From contig JAUIRK010000993.1 in NCBI GenBank assembly GCA_030549495.1, positions 1-64,000 of the forward strand: a DNA stretch of 64,000 nt, written 5' to 3'. A program made the translations under genes and the position numbers. Position 1 is the first letter of the stretch; each line of letters opens with the position of its first letter. The notes under the pieces are model-generated. The model was not told the DNA's origin, made no database searches, and saw only the letters and a list, made by a program, of their open reading frames with translations. Positions 45,431 to 55,675 of the stretch are shown in pieces. The DNA is from Nectonema munidae. Lineage: Eukaryota; Nematomorpha; Nectonematoida; Nectonematidae.

Positions 45431-46080
45431 GAAGCATGTAAAAAATTTTTGGAGATAAGCTAGGACGAAGCCTGGATAAAATACAACCAGTAATAGAAAA
45501 AGCTCTTTCACATTCTTCACTAATTGCTTTGACAGCTAGCTAATACGTTTTCAAGGGCTTTCTAAACAATCAGATATATTACCTGTTGCTGCGAAAAGTT
45601 TAATTTCTTTATTCATATCAAGATTTGAAAAAGAAGGAAGTTTAGATTTTTTAATTTTTATTGCTCACTTGACTTACCATATGATGTTGATTCGAATGTT
45701 GAAATTTCATCAGTATCATCTTCATTTGCTGCCTCACTTTTCCATCAAAATGATAAAGTCGTTGGAATAAAATTCTTTAACTATCTTTTTTTTGCTAATA
45801 AAAATGTTTCGTATTTTCTTAAGAGTTAATCATTTTCCAAATAAAGTATTTATAACAAATGCCATTCAATAATCTTCGAGAAGATGCCTTTCATTTAATG
45901 AATTCCTCTCCACAGCTACATGTAAACGTTGATTATCATGATCTTTTAGAATAAAGGCTATATAACTTTCTCCTTTTAGTGAATCAGTACATTCTGGGGA
46001 AAGTCCTTTTTTTCAGAAAACGATTCCAAAAGAACGTAGAATGTTGTTGACTAAGTTTTCTAAATTATTTCAGGAAAATT
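45431..46080 (-). pseudogene. hAT transposase remnant (second, unrelated copy)
   Basis: The minus strand reads AISEECERAFSITGCILSRL followed by RPSLSPK at 45535-45440. This is the hAT C-terminal dimerisation motif (SERxFSxxGxILxxxRxxLSP). Further upstream, pieces such as ECTDSLKGESYIAFIL and QRLHVAVERNSLNERHLLED (about 46000-45880) look like the body of the same protein, in changing frames. No terminal repeats were found. The wording differs from the 24-30 kb hAT, so it is a different family. Confidence 0.5.
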
Positions 46081-47549
46081 TGTATAGCTATAGGTATGCA
46101 ACTTTTCAATTTTAAAAATCTAGAAATCATAGCAATAGTACTATTCTATCTTGCATTAGTGTCTAAGTTCAATTTCAGATATTTTTTCAATATATTTATT
46201 TTGAAAAGAAAGTGCACATTTTTTCGGTAATTTACCGATATGAGATTATAGCGATAAACTTTTTATTACCAGCAAAAAAATATAGGTTTTCGAACACACC
46301 TACACAAATACGAATGCATCAAGATAGAGTTCTATTTTCAACAAACCTTTTTAAATTCTTCCTAGAGCCCTCTGTTTTCCCTTTGCGCATACAGTTCCTT
46401 GGAAATTAAAAAAAACCGAACTTCAAAGTATTCAACTAGTCGTTAACTAAAATTGCATTTAAATATAATTGACATACTCTTCGTAAAATCTTATTTTCAA
46501 ACAAGCATTTACTTCTCAATTGTCAGTAATATCTTTCAATTTCTGTATTTTGTGCTTCATGTTCTAGGCTTGTAACATCGCAATTATTCTTGTTTCGCGT
46601 TCTTCCATCTTATTATTCTTTGAAATGTTTTAAGGAACGGATTTATCCAAAAGATTAGCTAAAAGAAATTCAGCTTTCAACATGCTGCAAAAAATTGAAA
46701 ATCTAGACTTGTGTGATTCAATCAATTTGGCAAACGTAAGAAGTGCTTTTACTTTTTTTTTAACTTTTTTATTCTCTCTTTTTAAAAAGGTTTCTAATAA
46801 ACCAGAAGTTGAAATTGGAGACACGGTTGAAAAACGACCAAAGAACACGTATTCTTTATAATTATATGTAGTTAACTGGTTAACGACCAGAATAACGAGA
46901 CTCTAATGTAAAACAGAAAATTTGCAATGCACACCATTTTTATTTTTGTAAACTTGACAAAGTCGACTCTGCTAGTTAACTCATTTGGTTTCATAAAAAG
47001 CAGAAAGCATTTAGTAGGTTGAAATAAAAGGGGCCTACATTTAATAAATCGCCTGAGACATTTAATGATCATGGCGGAATTGAATGGGTTAAAATATCAA
47101 TCTGAGATCATCAAAAGATTCATCAATTTATATTAAATAGTCAATACACCACACTAGTTCTTTTCCGTTGTTTAATTTTTTTCAAGGTACGTCTATTTAA
47201 AAGTTAAATTTAAGAATTTAAACACCCAGATTTTTGAAGACTAATAGTCTGCTTGAGCGATTTTCATTTCATTCGGATGGACACTGGATCTCAAAGGTTT
47301 AATTTTTACCTGACATTTTCTCAACTTCTTGGTCTATTTCACTTTTTCTAATGACACACTTCGTGCTGTTGCGTATGATTCCTTCCTGTTGTGATTTTTA
47401 CAGTTGAGTTCCTTTTTTAAATTTGAAGATGAAGTTTCTTTTGATTTATATTTTTTATTTCAAGTGTATAATAAATGTGAATCTGGTAATTGTTTTTAAA
47501 TGAAGTTTTTTAACAATATTTTTTCATGGCTGTATTTTCTTACAGAGGT
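46081..47549. other. AT-rich region, nothing firmly recognised
   Basis: A 72-codon minus frame (46630-46848, with KKVKALLTFAKLIESHKSRF) and another at 46872-47072 lack known domains. They might be further transposase decay. No repeats stand out. Confidence 0.3.
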
Positions 47550-47553
47550 TTAA

Positions 47554-48500
47554 CCATCGAAAGACGAAGTATGGCTTTTTACTCCATCTAAGTTTTCAAC
47601 CTTGTTTTTAGCCTATAAAAATATATGTAACCCAGCCAGTAAATATCATGTATTTTTGCGTTTATATATTACCAATTCAGTATGCCTATTTTCACTTTAT
47701 CAGGTAACGTAAATTTTCTTACAGCGGAGTGCTTCTAAATAGAGGTGTACAAAATGACAGGAGTGAAAAATGACTATTTTTTTTTCCAAAATTTATTAAA
47801 AAAAAAAGGCAGAACAAAAATTGTTTTCACTTTATGAAACATTTGAAAAAACCAAAGAATTTCGAATTTGAAAGTTAAAATATATCATTTCTTGGTGAAA
47901 ATTCTAACAAAATTAACGCCATCGAAACTAAAAATTTTTTATGCTAAAAAAGTTCCAAAAATTTCATTTTCGTTTTTTATGAGGGACAATAGTTTATTCC
48001 ATAGAGTTCCAGGTTACGTTGTATAAAAATGCTAAACAAAATGTTTACGATTTGACTTTCATATTGGTAGAATGACTTTTCAGAAGCTATGATTTATTTT
48101 ATTAGTAATCAGAATTCGTTACGGTAAAAAATGGATGTAAAGACATTTTCCACAAAAATAAAAAAACTTGAGAAAGATAAAAAATTTTAAAATTTTACAA
48201 AATTTATTTCTAGATAAAACAGAAAAATGAGATTTATTGACATCTTGGACATACAAAACTAGTATGATTTTTACATATAAATGTATGACATATATCACAT
48301 ATTCTTGTTCCTCTTGTCCTAGGTTTGCAATTTTGAACTGAACAAAATCCTCGGGAAGACATGACATATGAGAACGATAAGAACCACATATATAATCAGG
48401 GATGGTATCTAAATACATGTATATATATGTGAAAAATAAGAAAAGCATTCTTCTTTTCACATAGGCAATTATGAAAATGAGAAAAAGGCACGAGGCGTAG
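47554..48500 (-). mobile_element. piggyBac relic (3' end only)
   Basis: TTAA (47550-47553) is followed by CCATCGAAAGACGAAGTATG, resembling the end at 62242 (CCTTCGCATGACGCCCATAT), and both continue into TTTTACTCCA. Reading the minus strand upstream of this end, a piggyBac C-terminal cysteine-rich domain is found at about 48312-48236: TRICDICHTFICKNHTSFVC, then PRC and a stop. Before it, in another frame, is DTIPDYICGSYRSHMSCLPE. The remainder of the transposase is absent, so only the 3' part of the element survives. The TTAA half-site supports a true element end. Confidence 0.7.
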
Positions 48501-48689
48501 TTGATGAACAACTACATATTGTTTACAATAAAAATGTACAATGCACACACTGTCATACCCAATATAATTGATCATTACACGTTCTTATAGGCACATGTGA
48601 TAACGAAAAAATCACATACACACTTTCTTTAGTTATAATTACATATTAGAAAGATGTAAAGGTGTGTAAATAATCATCATTGTGCTAAC

Positions 48690-50380
48690 TTGCTACTTTT
48701 ACCTTTTTCTAAAAGTAAAAGTAAACACACAAAAACATTTAAGAGAAAATTTTCAGATCATACATACACTTCTTTAAAAACTACCCTGCCTTGGTACACG
48801 GAAGAAATGGCTACATTGAATCGCCTTAAAATAAAGAGTTATAAAAATTTCGCAAAAATTCTACACATGATAATCAAATTAACTATAAGTATATTCTAAA
48901 AAAATATAAAACTAGGATAAAATATGCTAAATCGCAATATTTTTTATCAAAACTTTCTACATGTAATAATAAATCAATATGGCCGACGTTAAACACTTTA
49001 TTGAAAAAGAAAACTCTAACACCAAAAGTTCAGCTTGATATTCCAGGATTTGTTGATATTTATTGTCTTGAATCTGATGACTCGTGTCTTGAAATATCAT
49101 TTGAATACATTGACTCTTTTCTACCATCACAATCTTCTTCTTTCTTTTTTAGTGATGTTTCAATTGATGATATATATATATCGCTGTAAATATGTTAAAA
49201 AATAAGAAATCTTTTGGACATGGTGAAATAAGTCTAAAATTACTCACTCTTAGTTTACCAGTTATAGGCACATTGATGGCTAATATGCTCAATTATTCAC
49301 TAAAGCAAGGTATTTTTCCTGATAAGTTAAAAATTAGTAATACCTTTTCTAAAACATAATAAGCAACCTACTTCATATGATTCGTATAGACCAATCTTTC
49401 TCTTATCCAGTTTTTCCAAGGTTTTTGAAAAAATTATCTTTACCAAATTGGTTAATTATCTAGAAAATATTGATTTTTTTTACAAACATCAGTTTGGCTT
49501 TCGTCCCAATAAATCTACCAATGATGCTCTATTTGAACTTTCATTATCAGTAGCTTCAGCATATGAGCAAGATGAACACTTAATTTGTTTTTTTCTTGGA
49601 CTTTTCCAAGGCCTTTGATTGCGTGAACCATAAAATTTTACTCTATAATCTTAACAAATTAGGAATTAGAGGAAATTTTTATAGATTAATGGAAAACTAC
49701 TTAACCGCTAGAAGCAATTTCATTTCATATAATAATCTAACTTCTGATACTTATTATACAAAAGCAGGAGTGTCTCAAGGCTCTATATTGGGTCCCCTTT
49801 TGTTCCTAATTTTTATTAATGATATTTATAAAAGTCTGAAAAGCAAAGCCAAAATGATTATGTATGCGGATGATATCACCCTCATGTTCAATACAAATAA
49901 CTTGAAGGATTTAAGCAATATACATAATTCATTATTAAGTATTTCGAAATGGTGCTACCTCAACAAAGTAAAAATTAATTATGATAAGAGTAATTTTATG
50001 ATAATTTCTAAGAGACCTAAATAGCAACTTACTCCTATTTTTCACTTAGACAGTGTTGTCCTGAAAAGAGTGCACACGTTTAAATATGTAGGAGTAACTC
50101 TTTCGGAAAGTTTTCCTTTTAAAACCCATATCAATAATATGTGTCTGAAAATCTTAAGATTTTTCGGTTGCTTAAAAAAATTAAGCGTTTACTTACCCTT
50201 TAAAACAAAAAAACTTCTATATCATACTCATGTCTATCCACATATAAGGTATGCTAACTTATTATGGGGTTCTAGCCATCAAACACAATTGACAAAATTA
50301 TCTAAAACATTAAGAAAGTTCCATAATTTCATAAACAATAAACAAAAAATTGAAAGCAAATTTTTGAATTTAGAAGAAAA
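48690..50380 (+). pseudogene. LINE-A-related copy, 5'-truncated and cut by a piggyBac element
   Basis: The reading starts in the linker after the endonuclease (LPWYTEEMATLNRLKIKSYK, matching HPWFTTELCKLKSIKEKLYK of LINE-A). It continues through FLDFSKAFDCVNHK, AGVSQGSILGPLLF and MYADDITLMF to RYANLLWGSSHQTQL. A 142-codon RT block (49596-50024) is open. Stops and frame changes occur before it and between the blocks. It ends after FLNLEEN at 50380, where a piggyBac terminal repeat begins, and no continuation is found after that element. Confidence 0.8.
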
Positions 50381-50632
50381 CCCTCGCATGGTCGTATAGG
50401 GCCTGAGAAGCCATTACATTTTTTACTTCATAAATTTTATCGACAACCCTTGAAATGACGGAAAAAAAAGATCTTGAAAATCTCAAATTATTAGTATAAA
50501 AGAACTTTTCAGAATAAACAAAAAAAAGTATGTTGAATATAAAAAAAACTAATAATAAGTGAACATGGCAAATTTTGTAATGATTTTTCTCCCTTGCATG
50601 GTCGTATAAGGCCTGAGAGGCCATTACATTTC
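50381..50632 (+). repeat. duplicated piggyBac terminal sequence
   Basis: About 41 bp starting CCCTCGCATGGTCGTATAGG at 50381 recurs as CCCTTGCATGGTCGTATAAG at 50591, in the same orientation 210 bp apart. It continues GGCCTGAGARGCCATTACAT in both. Either two elements inserted side by side or the end was duplicated. Confidence 0.75.
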
Positions 50633-51645
50633 TACATATATTTATATCTTGCGAGTATAAAATAATCAGTTTATTTTTCTAACAAGAGAGCGTTCTTTTA
50701 TTTTTACATTGTTCTTTATCTGCATCGCCATGAGATGAAACGAAAATAGGAAAATCATATCATTCTTTCGATCTCTTTAGAATGGAAAAATTTTTTCCTA
50801 GCTCAGCCGTCATTTGACACTCTTTACTCGCATATTTCTTACCATATGCTCATATATTATATATATACAGGAAAAATATTAAAGAAAACCAGAATCTATC
50901 TATATATAAAGATGAAAAGATTTTGTGTAGGATATACTTTATCGTTATGACGCATGTATTCAGATACATATTATATCATAGATGAGGCATTCACATAATA
51001 CGTTTTATAACTATAGAGTATTTCATATCTCTTCTTTTACGCTATTGCCGGAAATGTTTCCTCCTTTTCTTACAAGATGGAAAGTTCTCATTTTGAAGAA
51101 AGTACCTATGAAGAGTCTTCATTTTCTTTTTCAGCCGATCTAACTTCTTCATCTTCAAGTAATCATGATCCGAGTGACATAAATGATATTGATATTATTG
51201 CACCTGACTCTACTGTATACTTTTGACGCCCCAACAAGAAGTGGAAGGCCAAGAAATATAAATATTAGAAATATTTCAAGTGTTCCTGATGGTCCCAAAG
51301 GCGCTGCAAAGCATGTTACAAATCCTTTATTTATCTGGAAGTTATTTTTACCTCAAGAATTTATTCGTCAAGTTTTCGTTTTTACAAAAAAAAACTTAGA
51401 AGAATACATGAAAAATACTGAAAATGTTCCGAATGAATTAAAATCTTTCTACAATAATTTTAACGTGGAAAAAATTCTTGGCTATATTTCTATTCTTTAT
51501 ATGCTTGGAATTGAGGGTGATCAAACAATCCCATTTGATAGCCTATACAGCAGTCAAAGAGCACACTTTATGAAAACGGTTATGAGTAAAAATGATCTTA
51601 AGCTTATTATCAGATTTTTCAGTTTTGATGTTCCACAATAAAGAA

Positions 51646-51765
51646 GTTTAAGTTTTTCACCTTCTTCATAAAAGCCATCACATTCGCCTACTCAAATGTT
51701 AAACATTTCCTCAATGTGTGTGTAAAATTTTAAATTTATTAAATAAACTTAAACTTAAAACTTAA
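51646..51765. mobile_element. 120-bp insert with 11-bp direct repeats
   Basis: ACAATAAAGAA occurs at 51635-51645 and again at 51766-51776, flanking a segment that starts GTTTAAGTTT and ends in AAACTTAAAACTTAA, so the ends are inverted repeats. It interrupts the piggyBac coding sequence between FDVPQ and RNQNVDKIMAVR. Small size, inverted ends and flanking duplication indicate a tiny MITE; the superfamily is unknown. Confidence 0.65.
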
Positions 51766-51843
51766 ACAATAAAGAAATCAAAATGTAGATAAAATAATGG
51801 CAGTTCGCTTATTGAATGACCACTTCTACAATGTCTTTCATAA

Positions 51844-51892
51844 GTAATTTTAATTTAAATATTTTTTAAAAATACTGAAAGTAATTTTTTAG
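51844..51892 (+). other. 49-bp intron-like segment in the piggyBac transposase
   Basis: The segment starts GTAATTTTAA and ends AATTTTTTAG. Removing it joins CATAA to GTATTGGACACC and reads H-K-Y-W-T-P-K-D in frame. The related copy on the minus strand near 63.5 kb reads CATAAGTTTTGGACACCT (H-K-F-W-T-P) with no interruption at this point. The segment contains stops in all frames and is more AT-rich than the exon. It therefore behaves like a minimal spliceosomal intron. Confidence 0.65.
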
Positions 51893-53006
51893 GTATTGGA
51901 CACCTAAAGACTTTGTAACTGTTGATGAGCAACTGGTTAAGTTTAGAGGGGGGTGTCGGATAAAGATTTATGAACCTAGCAAGCCCGCTAAATGGGGTAT
52001 CAAATTGTATCACATCAATGATTCTAGAACTTTTTATTATCTGGCTCCCGAAATATATGTCAGCAAATTAGGGGATAAAAATTATTTCAGTGGAACCCAA
52101 ATAGTCAAAAGGTTAGCAGAGAAAATCGAACTACCTCAAGTTACTGGTATTTGCGTTGATAGGTTTTTTATGGACCATGAATTGTGTGATTGGGCGAAAA
52201 AGCTACACCTTTTCTATTTTAGGTCCAGTTAATTATAATAGGAGGTGTGTGCCTTTTATTTTCAAAAAAACCATTTGCAGAGCCTAAATCTTCAAGAATG
52301 CGAGTCTAGAACTATATACTCAACTAGTTCATCATTGGTTGCGTATATACCTAGAAAACATTCTATGAAAAATTTTAAAGCGGTCCTGATGATGAGTAGT
52401 CAGTATTACAGAGAAATGGAGCTAGTCGGACCCAAAAGATTATCAGAATCTATATATATTTATAATAGTGTAAAATCAGGGGTAGACAAAGGTAATCAAA
52501 TGGTTAAATATTATACTACATATAGGACATCTAGGCGATGGCCAATGGTCGTTTGGTCTAACTATTTAGATATTGCTGCTTTGAATACTTATATTATAGT
52601 AGCACATAATTTACAAACAGAGTGGTCATCAACAGCTACGTCTATCAACTTTTTGAAAAAATCAAGTGGAAGAAAAGTAATTCTTTCTCAATTGTGTTTT
52701 TTGTTGGCTGAAAACTCAATGAAAATTTATGTTCAAAATACAAGAATCCCTAATGAAGTTCGTCGAAATCATATGGAATCTGCAATGAAAGTACCGACTT
52801 GGAAACATCAAATAAAAAATGAGGACCCTGCCAAATTTGCAAAGGCAACAAAAAAAGAATTTTTCAAAGATGCTTCAGATGCAAAGAAAACTGTTGTGAT
52901 GAGCATAAAGTTCTTCTATGTAAAAATTGTTTCAAAAATATTTGAAAATTACTCAATAAGTGTGTATTTCTGTGATATTTTTTTACGATTATTTCTATTT
53001 ATTTTT

Positions 53007-53165
53007 GGGCGCGTGGCGATTGGTTAGAGTGTAGGTCTTCGAATCCCATCATTTTAGGTTCGAATACTGCCTTTACCAAAATACTGATAGCTCAATGTCA
53101 GTTGCCCTAAGTTAACCACCTTTAACCTTGTTTATACATAAAATATAGATAAATAAGTAGTTAAA
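53007..53165 (+). mobile_element. tRNA-derived SINE, family B
   Basis: Box A-like TGGCGATTGGTTAGAG (53014-53029) and box B GGTTCGAATAC (53057-53067) are spaced as in tRNA genes. The head GGGCGCGTGGCG resembles a tRNA 5' end. A unique body follows and the tail is ATAAATA-like. The head differs from SINE family A. It sits just after the piggyBac coding region and supplies the last residues of an apparent frame that ends at 53027. Confidence 0.7.
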
Positions 53166-53184
53166 TAATTTTGCTGTTAACAAT

Positions 53185-53911
53185 CAGGGATGCGGTGGCG
53201 GAGTCGGAGTCGTAGAGAGTCGGAGATTTTATCTAGTATGAGTAGGAGTCGAAGTTTTATTTTTGAAAACAAGGAGTCGGAGTCAAAGTTTCTTTTTCCG
53301 ACTCGGACTCCGAAAATTCATTTGATTCAACTTCAAAATGTTTTGAAACAACTTTTGTTTGTTTTTTTAACTTGTTTACTGTTTTGATGTAATGTAATGA
53401 AGCACAATAACAAAAACTTGTTAGTTGCTAACAATGATACTAAGTTTTCTTACCAAATGTTGTGAAAAATCCTTTACCAAGTGTTGATGATGAATGAAAA
53501 ATCCTTCACCAAGTGTTGAGCATACATTTTCTCTCTCACGCAAGTTCGTCATTTAATTCAATCTTATATTTCTTGAATTGTTTTGGCATTCATTTTTTCG
53601 TGAAAACTTCAGCTCTTTCGATTTTCAACTTGCAACGTTTTCGCCTGTTAAATTTTGCCAAAAGTAAGCTTCTTATTTTTAATTTTTATGATCTTCAGTT
53701 TTTCACTCCAAAATAAAAGAGCAGTAATTATCATATAACTGATTTTCTTTGAATATTCTTTGTATTTCTGTGTGTATAAATGTTAAACTAAAGTGTTAAG
53801 AAGTCGGAGTTAGAGGAGGTATCATAAACAGAGTGGGAGTCGAAGTCAGAGTCAGCATTCAAAATTTAGGGGTCGGAGTCGGACCTTATATTATCCGACT
53901 CCGCATCCCTG
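53185..53911. mobile_element. MITE with GGAGTC-repeat ends
   Basis: The left end CAGGGATGCGGTGGCGGAGT and the right end read in reverse, CAGGGATGCGGAGTCGGATA, are inverted copies. The flanking octamers TTAACAAT and TTAACAGC match at 6 of 8. Inside each end the hexamer GGAGTC is repeated many times. The AT-rich middle has no transposase. It appears to be a hAT-like non-autonomous element nested in the piggyBac copy. Confidence 0.75.
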
Positions 53912-54074
53912 TTAACAGCACGTTGTAAGGTAAAAAAAATACAAAACTTATCGAAAAATACAAAACTTATCGAATACACACCATTTTTTAAATAATCTAC
54001 AGGATTTGCTTTATCCGAAGCGTAAATAAAAGACATGAAAGTGAGCAGCTCATGTGTTTCTTCTTATTATTTTA

Positions 54075-54220
54075 GCGTGAGTATGGTTGGTTTTATGCTG
54101 GATTCGATAACTCAAGGTCTTGGGTTCGATCCTACATCAAGCTTACTTTCCTCATAGTTTGATACAAGAGGCGCAATTGTGCCTTTTCGATGAAAACACC
54201 CTACGGTACCATTACCAATA
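54075..54220 (+). mobile_element. tRNA-derived SINE, family A (second copy)
   Basis: Starts GCGTGAGTATGGTTGGTTTT with a box A-like stretch, then GGTTCGATCC (54123-54132) as box B. The body CATCAAGCTTACTTTCCTCA and the 3' part ACGGTACCATTACC match the copy at 30190-30340. It lies in the right half of the piggyBac element. Confidence 0.8.
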
Positions 54221-54635
54221 TTATTTTTATTTTTTCTATTATTATTTACGTTATATAAAATAAAACATAAAAATACGTGTAAACAAAAAGGAAGAATACA
54301 AGAAAAGTGAAATTTATAATGCGAAAAAAATATTTGAATAAATGTATTAAAATTTTTTTAATAAAGTTTGTTTTTGACAAACTCAATGATCAAATATTCT
54401 ATTTAAATTTGAAAAAATTGTAATCAGTTATTTTCATAGATAAATAGATGGCGTTAATACTTTTTGTTTCAAAATAAGAATATTTCAAATTTTTGACATT
54501 TTTCTCTTAAAATTTCAATTATGTTTTAAAACCAAATGAGGCTATTTTTTCTAATTTTAATGAAGAAAATAAAAAATGGCCTTTGAGGCCACTCACGGCC
54601 AGCTAAGGTAATAAAATTGTTCGACCATGCGAGGG

Positions 54636-55164
54636 TAAATTTCTTCTTCTAAAAAATATAGTGAAGCTTCATAACAAACGAAATCATAAATTTTGTTTTC
54701 AAATATGAGACTTAACGCCATTGACAAAAAATTTGAAAATTTTTACTCGTCAAATTTTTGTCTTTATTGAAAAAAAAGCTACTTTTTTCCACAAAAAAAC
54801 AAAATAAATTGAGAATACAACAAACAAAAGATTACATATATGAAAATTCAAACTTTCATTAAAAATAAAGTTCCTTTTTCCTTGATTCGTTTGATAAAAA
54901 ATTTTCAATAATACATGTGGAGTTTTTTGCTATTAGTTCGTCTTTAGTGCTATACCGATAAGTCTCGTCTTGCGAGGGAAATATATTTTAAATTTTTATT
55001 ACCTTAAAAATTAAGATATGGATGAAGGAAAATAAATTGTTTTAGCATATGCTAAAAAGACTTTAAATCAATAAATTTTCGATGAAATTTAACCTTAATT
55101 TTTTAAATATCAACAAAACATATTGTTTGGTTCTTTTAAACTTTTGTCTTGTCTCTTTTGAATA
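54636..55164. other. AT-rich flank right of the piggyBac element
   Basis: No gene is seen. At 54964-54977 the sequence read in reverse, CCCTCGCAAGACGAG, is similar to the piggyBac end and could be another decayed terminal repeat. The word TTAACGCCAT occurs here near 54715 and, in the element interior, at about 54440 in reverse. Confidence 0.35.
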
Positions 55165-55675
55165 TTGCCCATTTTATTATTCAATGCTGCCCCTTTACCC
55201 ATTCAGACACAATGGGACACCTCTCATAAAATAAATATCACCAGCTTAACTTATATGAAAAAAACTCTTTGGAAAAGAAAATACACGATTAATTTTAAAA
55301 ATCCAATTCAAATTTTTAAAAGTACTCCTTTTACGAAAAAGTTTTCCCAGTCTCTTTCATTTAATTTTGAAGACTCGTCGTCTGCTTTCTTTTTGTTGGA
55401 ATCTTATATATTTAAAGCACATGTTTTTCATTTCTTATGACAATGAAGTCTCACTATTACATTTGTGTTTATTAAGAGACGATCGTTTGGAATTTGTGGA
55501 GAATATGCCGGGAAGTGCGAACTCTTTATCGGAAACAAGGATTTGAAGTTCTCAATTTTTAGAAAGTGATGACAGCTCAACACTATTGAGAGAAGTTACT
55601 CAAGGAAATGATTTTACTTATCAATTCCGAGATTTAGCAAGAGGTATAGGCACTTATATTACATCGTTTCCTTGA
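55165..55675 (+). pseudogene. coding-like region, unrecognised (possible broken host gene)
   Basis: A 91-codon frame (55165-55440) includes KKFSQSLSFNFEDSSSAFFL. It is followed, one base shifted, by a frame from 55439 to 55675 with LLHLCLLRDDRLEFVENMPG and DDSSTLLREVTQGNDFTYQF, interrupted by one TGA at 55544. Codon use looks more protein-like than the surroundings. I recognise no family. It may be a decayed host gene or exons with small introns. Confidence 0.3.

Larger units (their letters stand above)
51077..52960 (+). pseudogene. piggyBac transposase (DDD), interrupted
   Basis: Starts MESSHFEESTYEESSFSF, an acidic/serine-rich N-terminus. Later blocks are: NPLFIWKLFLPQEFIRQV; ILGYISILYMLGIEGDQT; FVTVDEQLVKFRGGCRIK (first catalytic D); CVDRFFMDHELCDW (second D); VKSGVDKGNQMVKYY (third D); and WPMVVWSNYLDIAALN. 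All three catalytic Asp residues remain. Breaks are: a frame change near 51230; a TAA at the 120-bp insert; a 49-bp GT-AG segment (51844-51892) that restores the frame if removed; and a frame change near 52230. The cysteine-rich tail appears in a shifted frame (CDEHKVLLCKNCFK) near 52900. It is closely related to the copy at 62.5-63.8 kb. Confidence 0.85.
50381..54635 (+). mobile_element. piggyBac-family element with nested insertions
   Basis: The left end CCCTCGCATGGTCG (50381) is matched exactly in reverse at the right end (54622-54635). Subterminal GGCC-type words lie just inside both. The flanks are AAAA on the left and TAAA on the right instead of two TTAA copies, so the target site has changed or the insertion was irregular. 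A second left-type end lies at 50591. The transposase reads on the plus strand (51077-52960). Nested inside are a 120-bp insert, two SINEs (53007-53165 and 54075-54220) and a 727-bp MITE (53185-53911). Confidence 0.75.

Noticed and set aside
50370-50624. 84-codon minus frame with a repeated MASQALYDHAR.
   Set aside because: The repeat is just the duplicated piggyBac end translated twice.
53190-53387. Arginine/serine-rich protein encoded at the left end of the MITE.
   Set aside because: The RS-type repeats are translation of GGAGTC hexamers in a transposon end.
54964-54977. True right end of the piggyBac element.
   Set aside because: The match to the left end is weaker than the exact 14-bp match at 54622-54635, and no TTAA flanks it; kept only as a possible decayed end.
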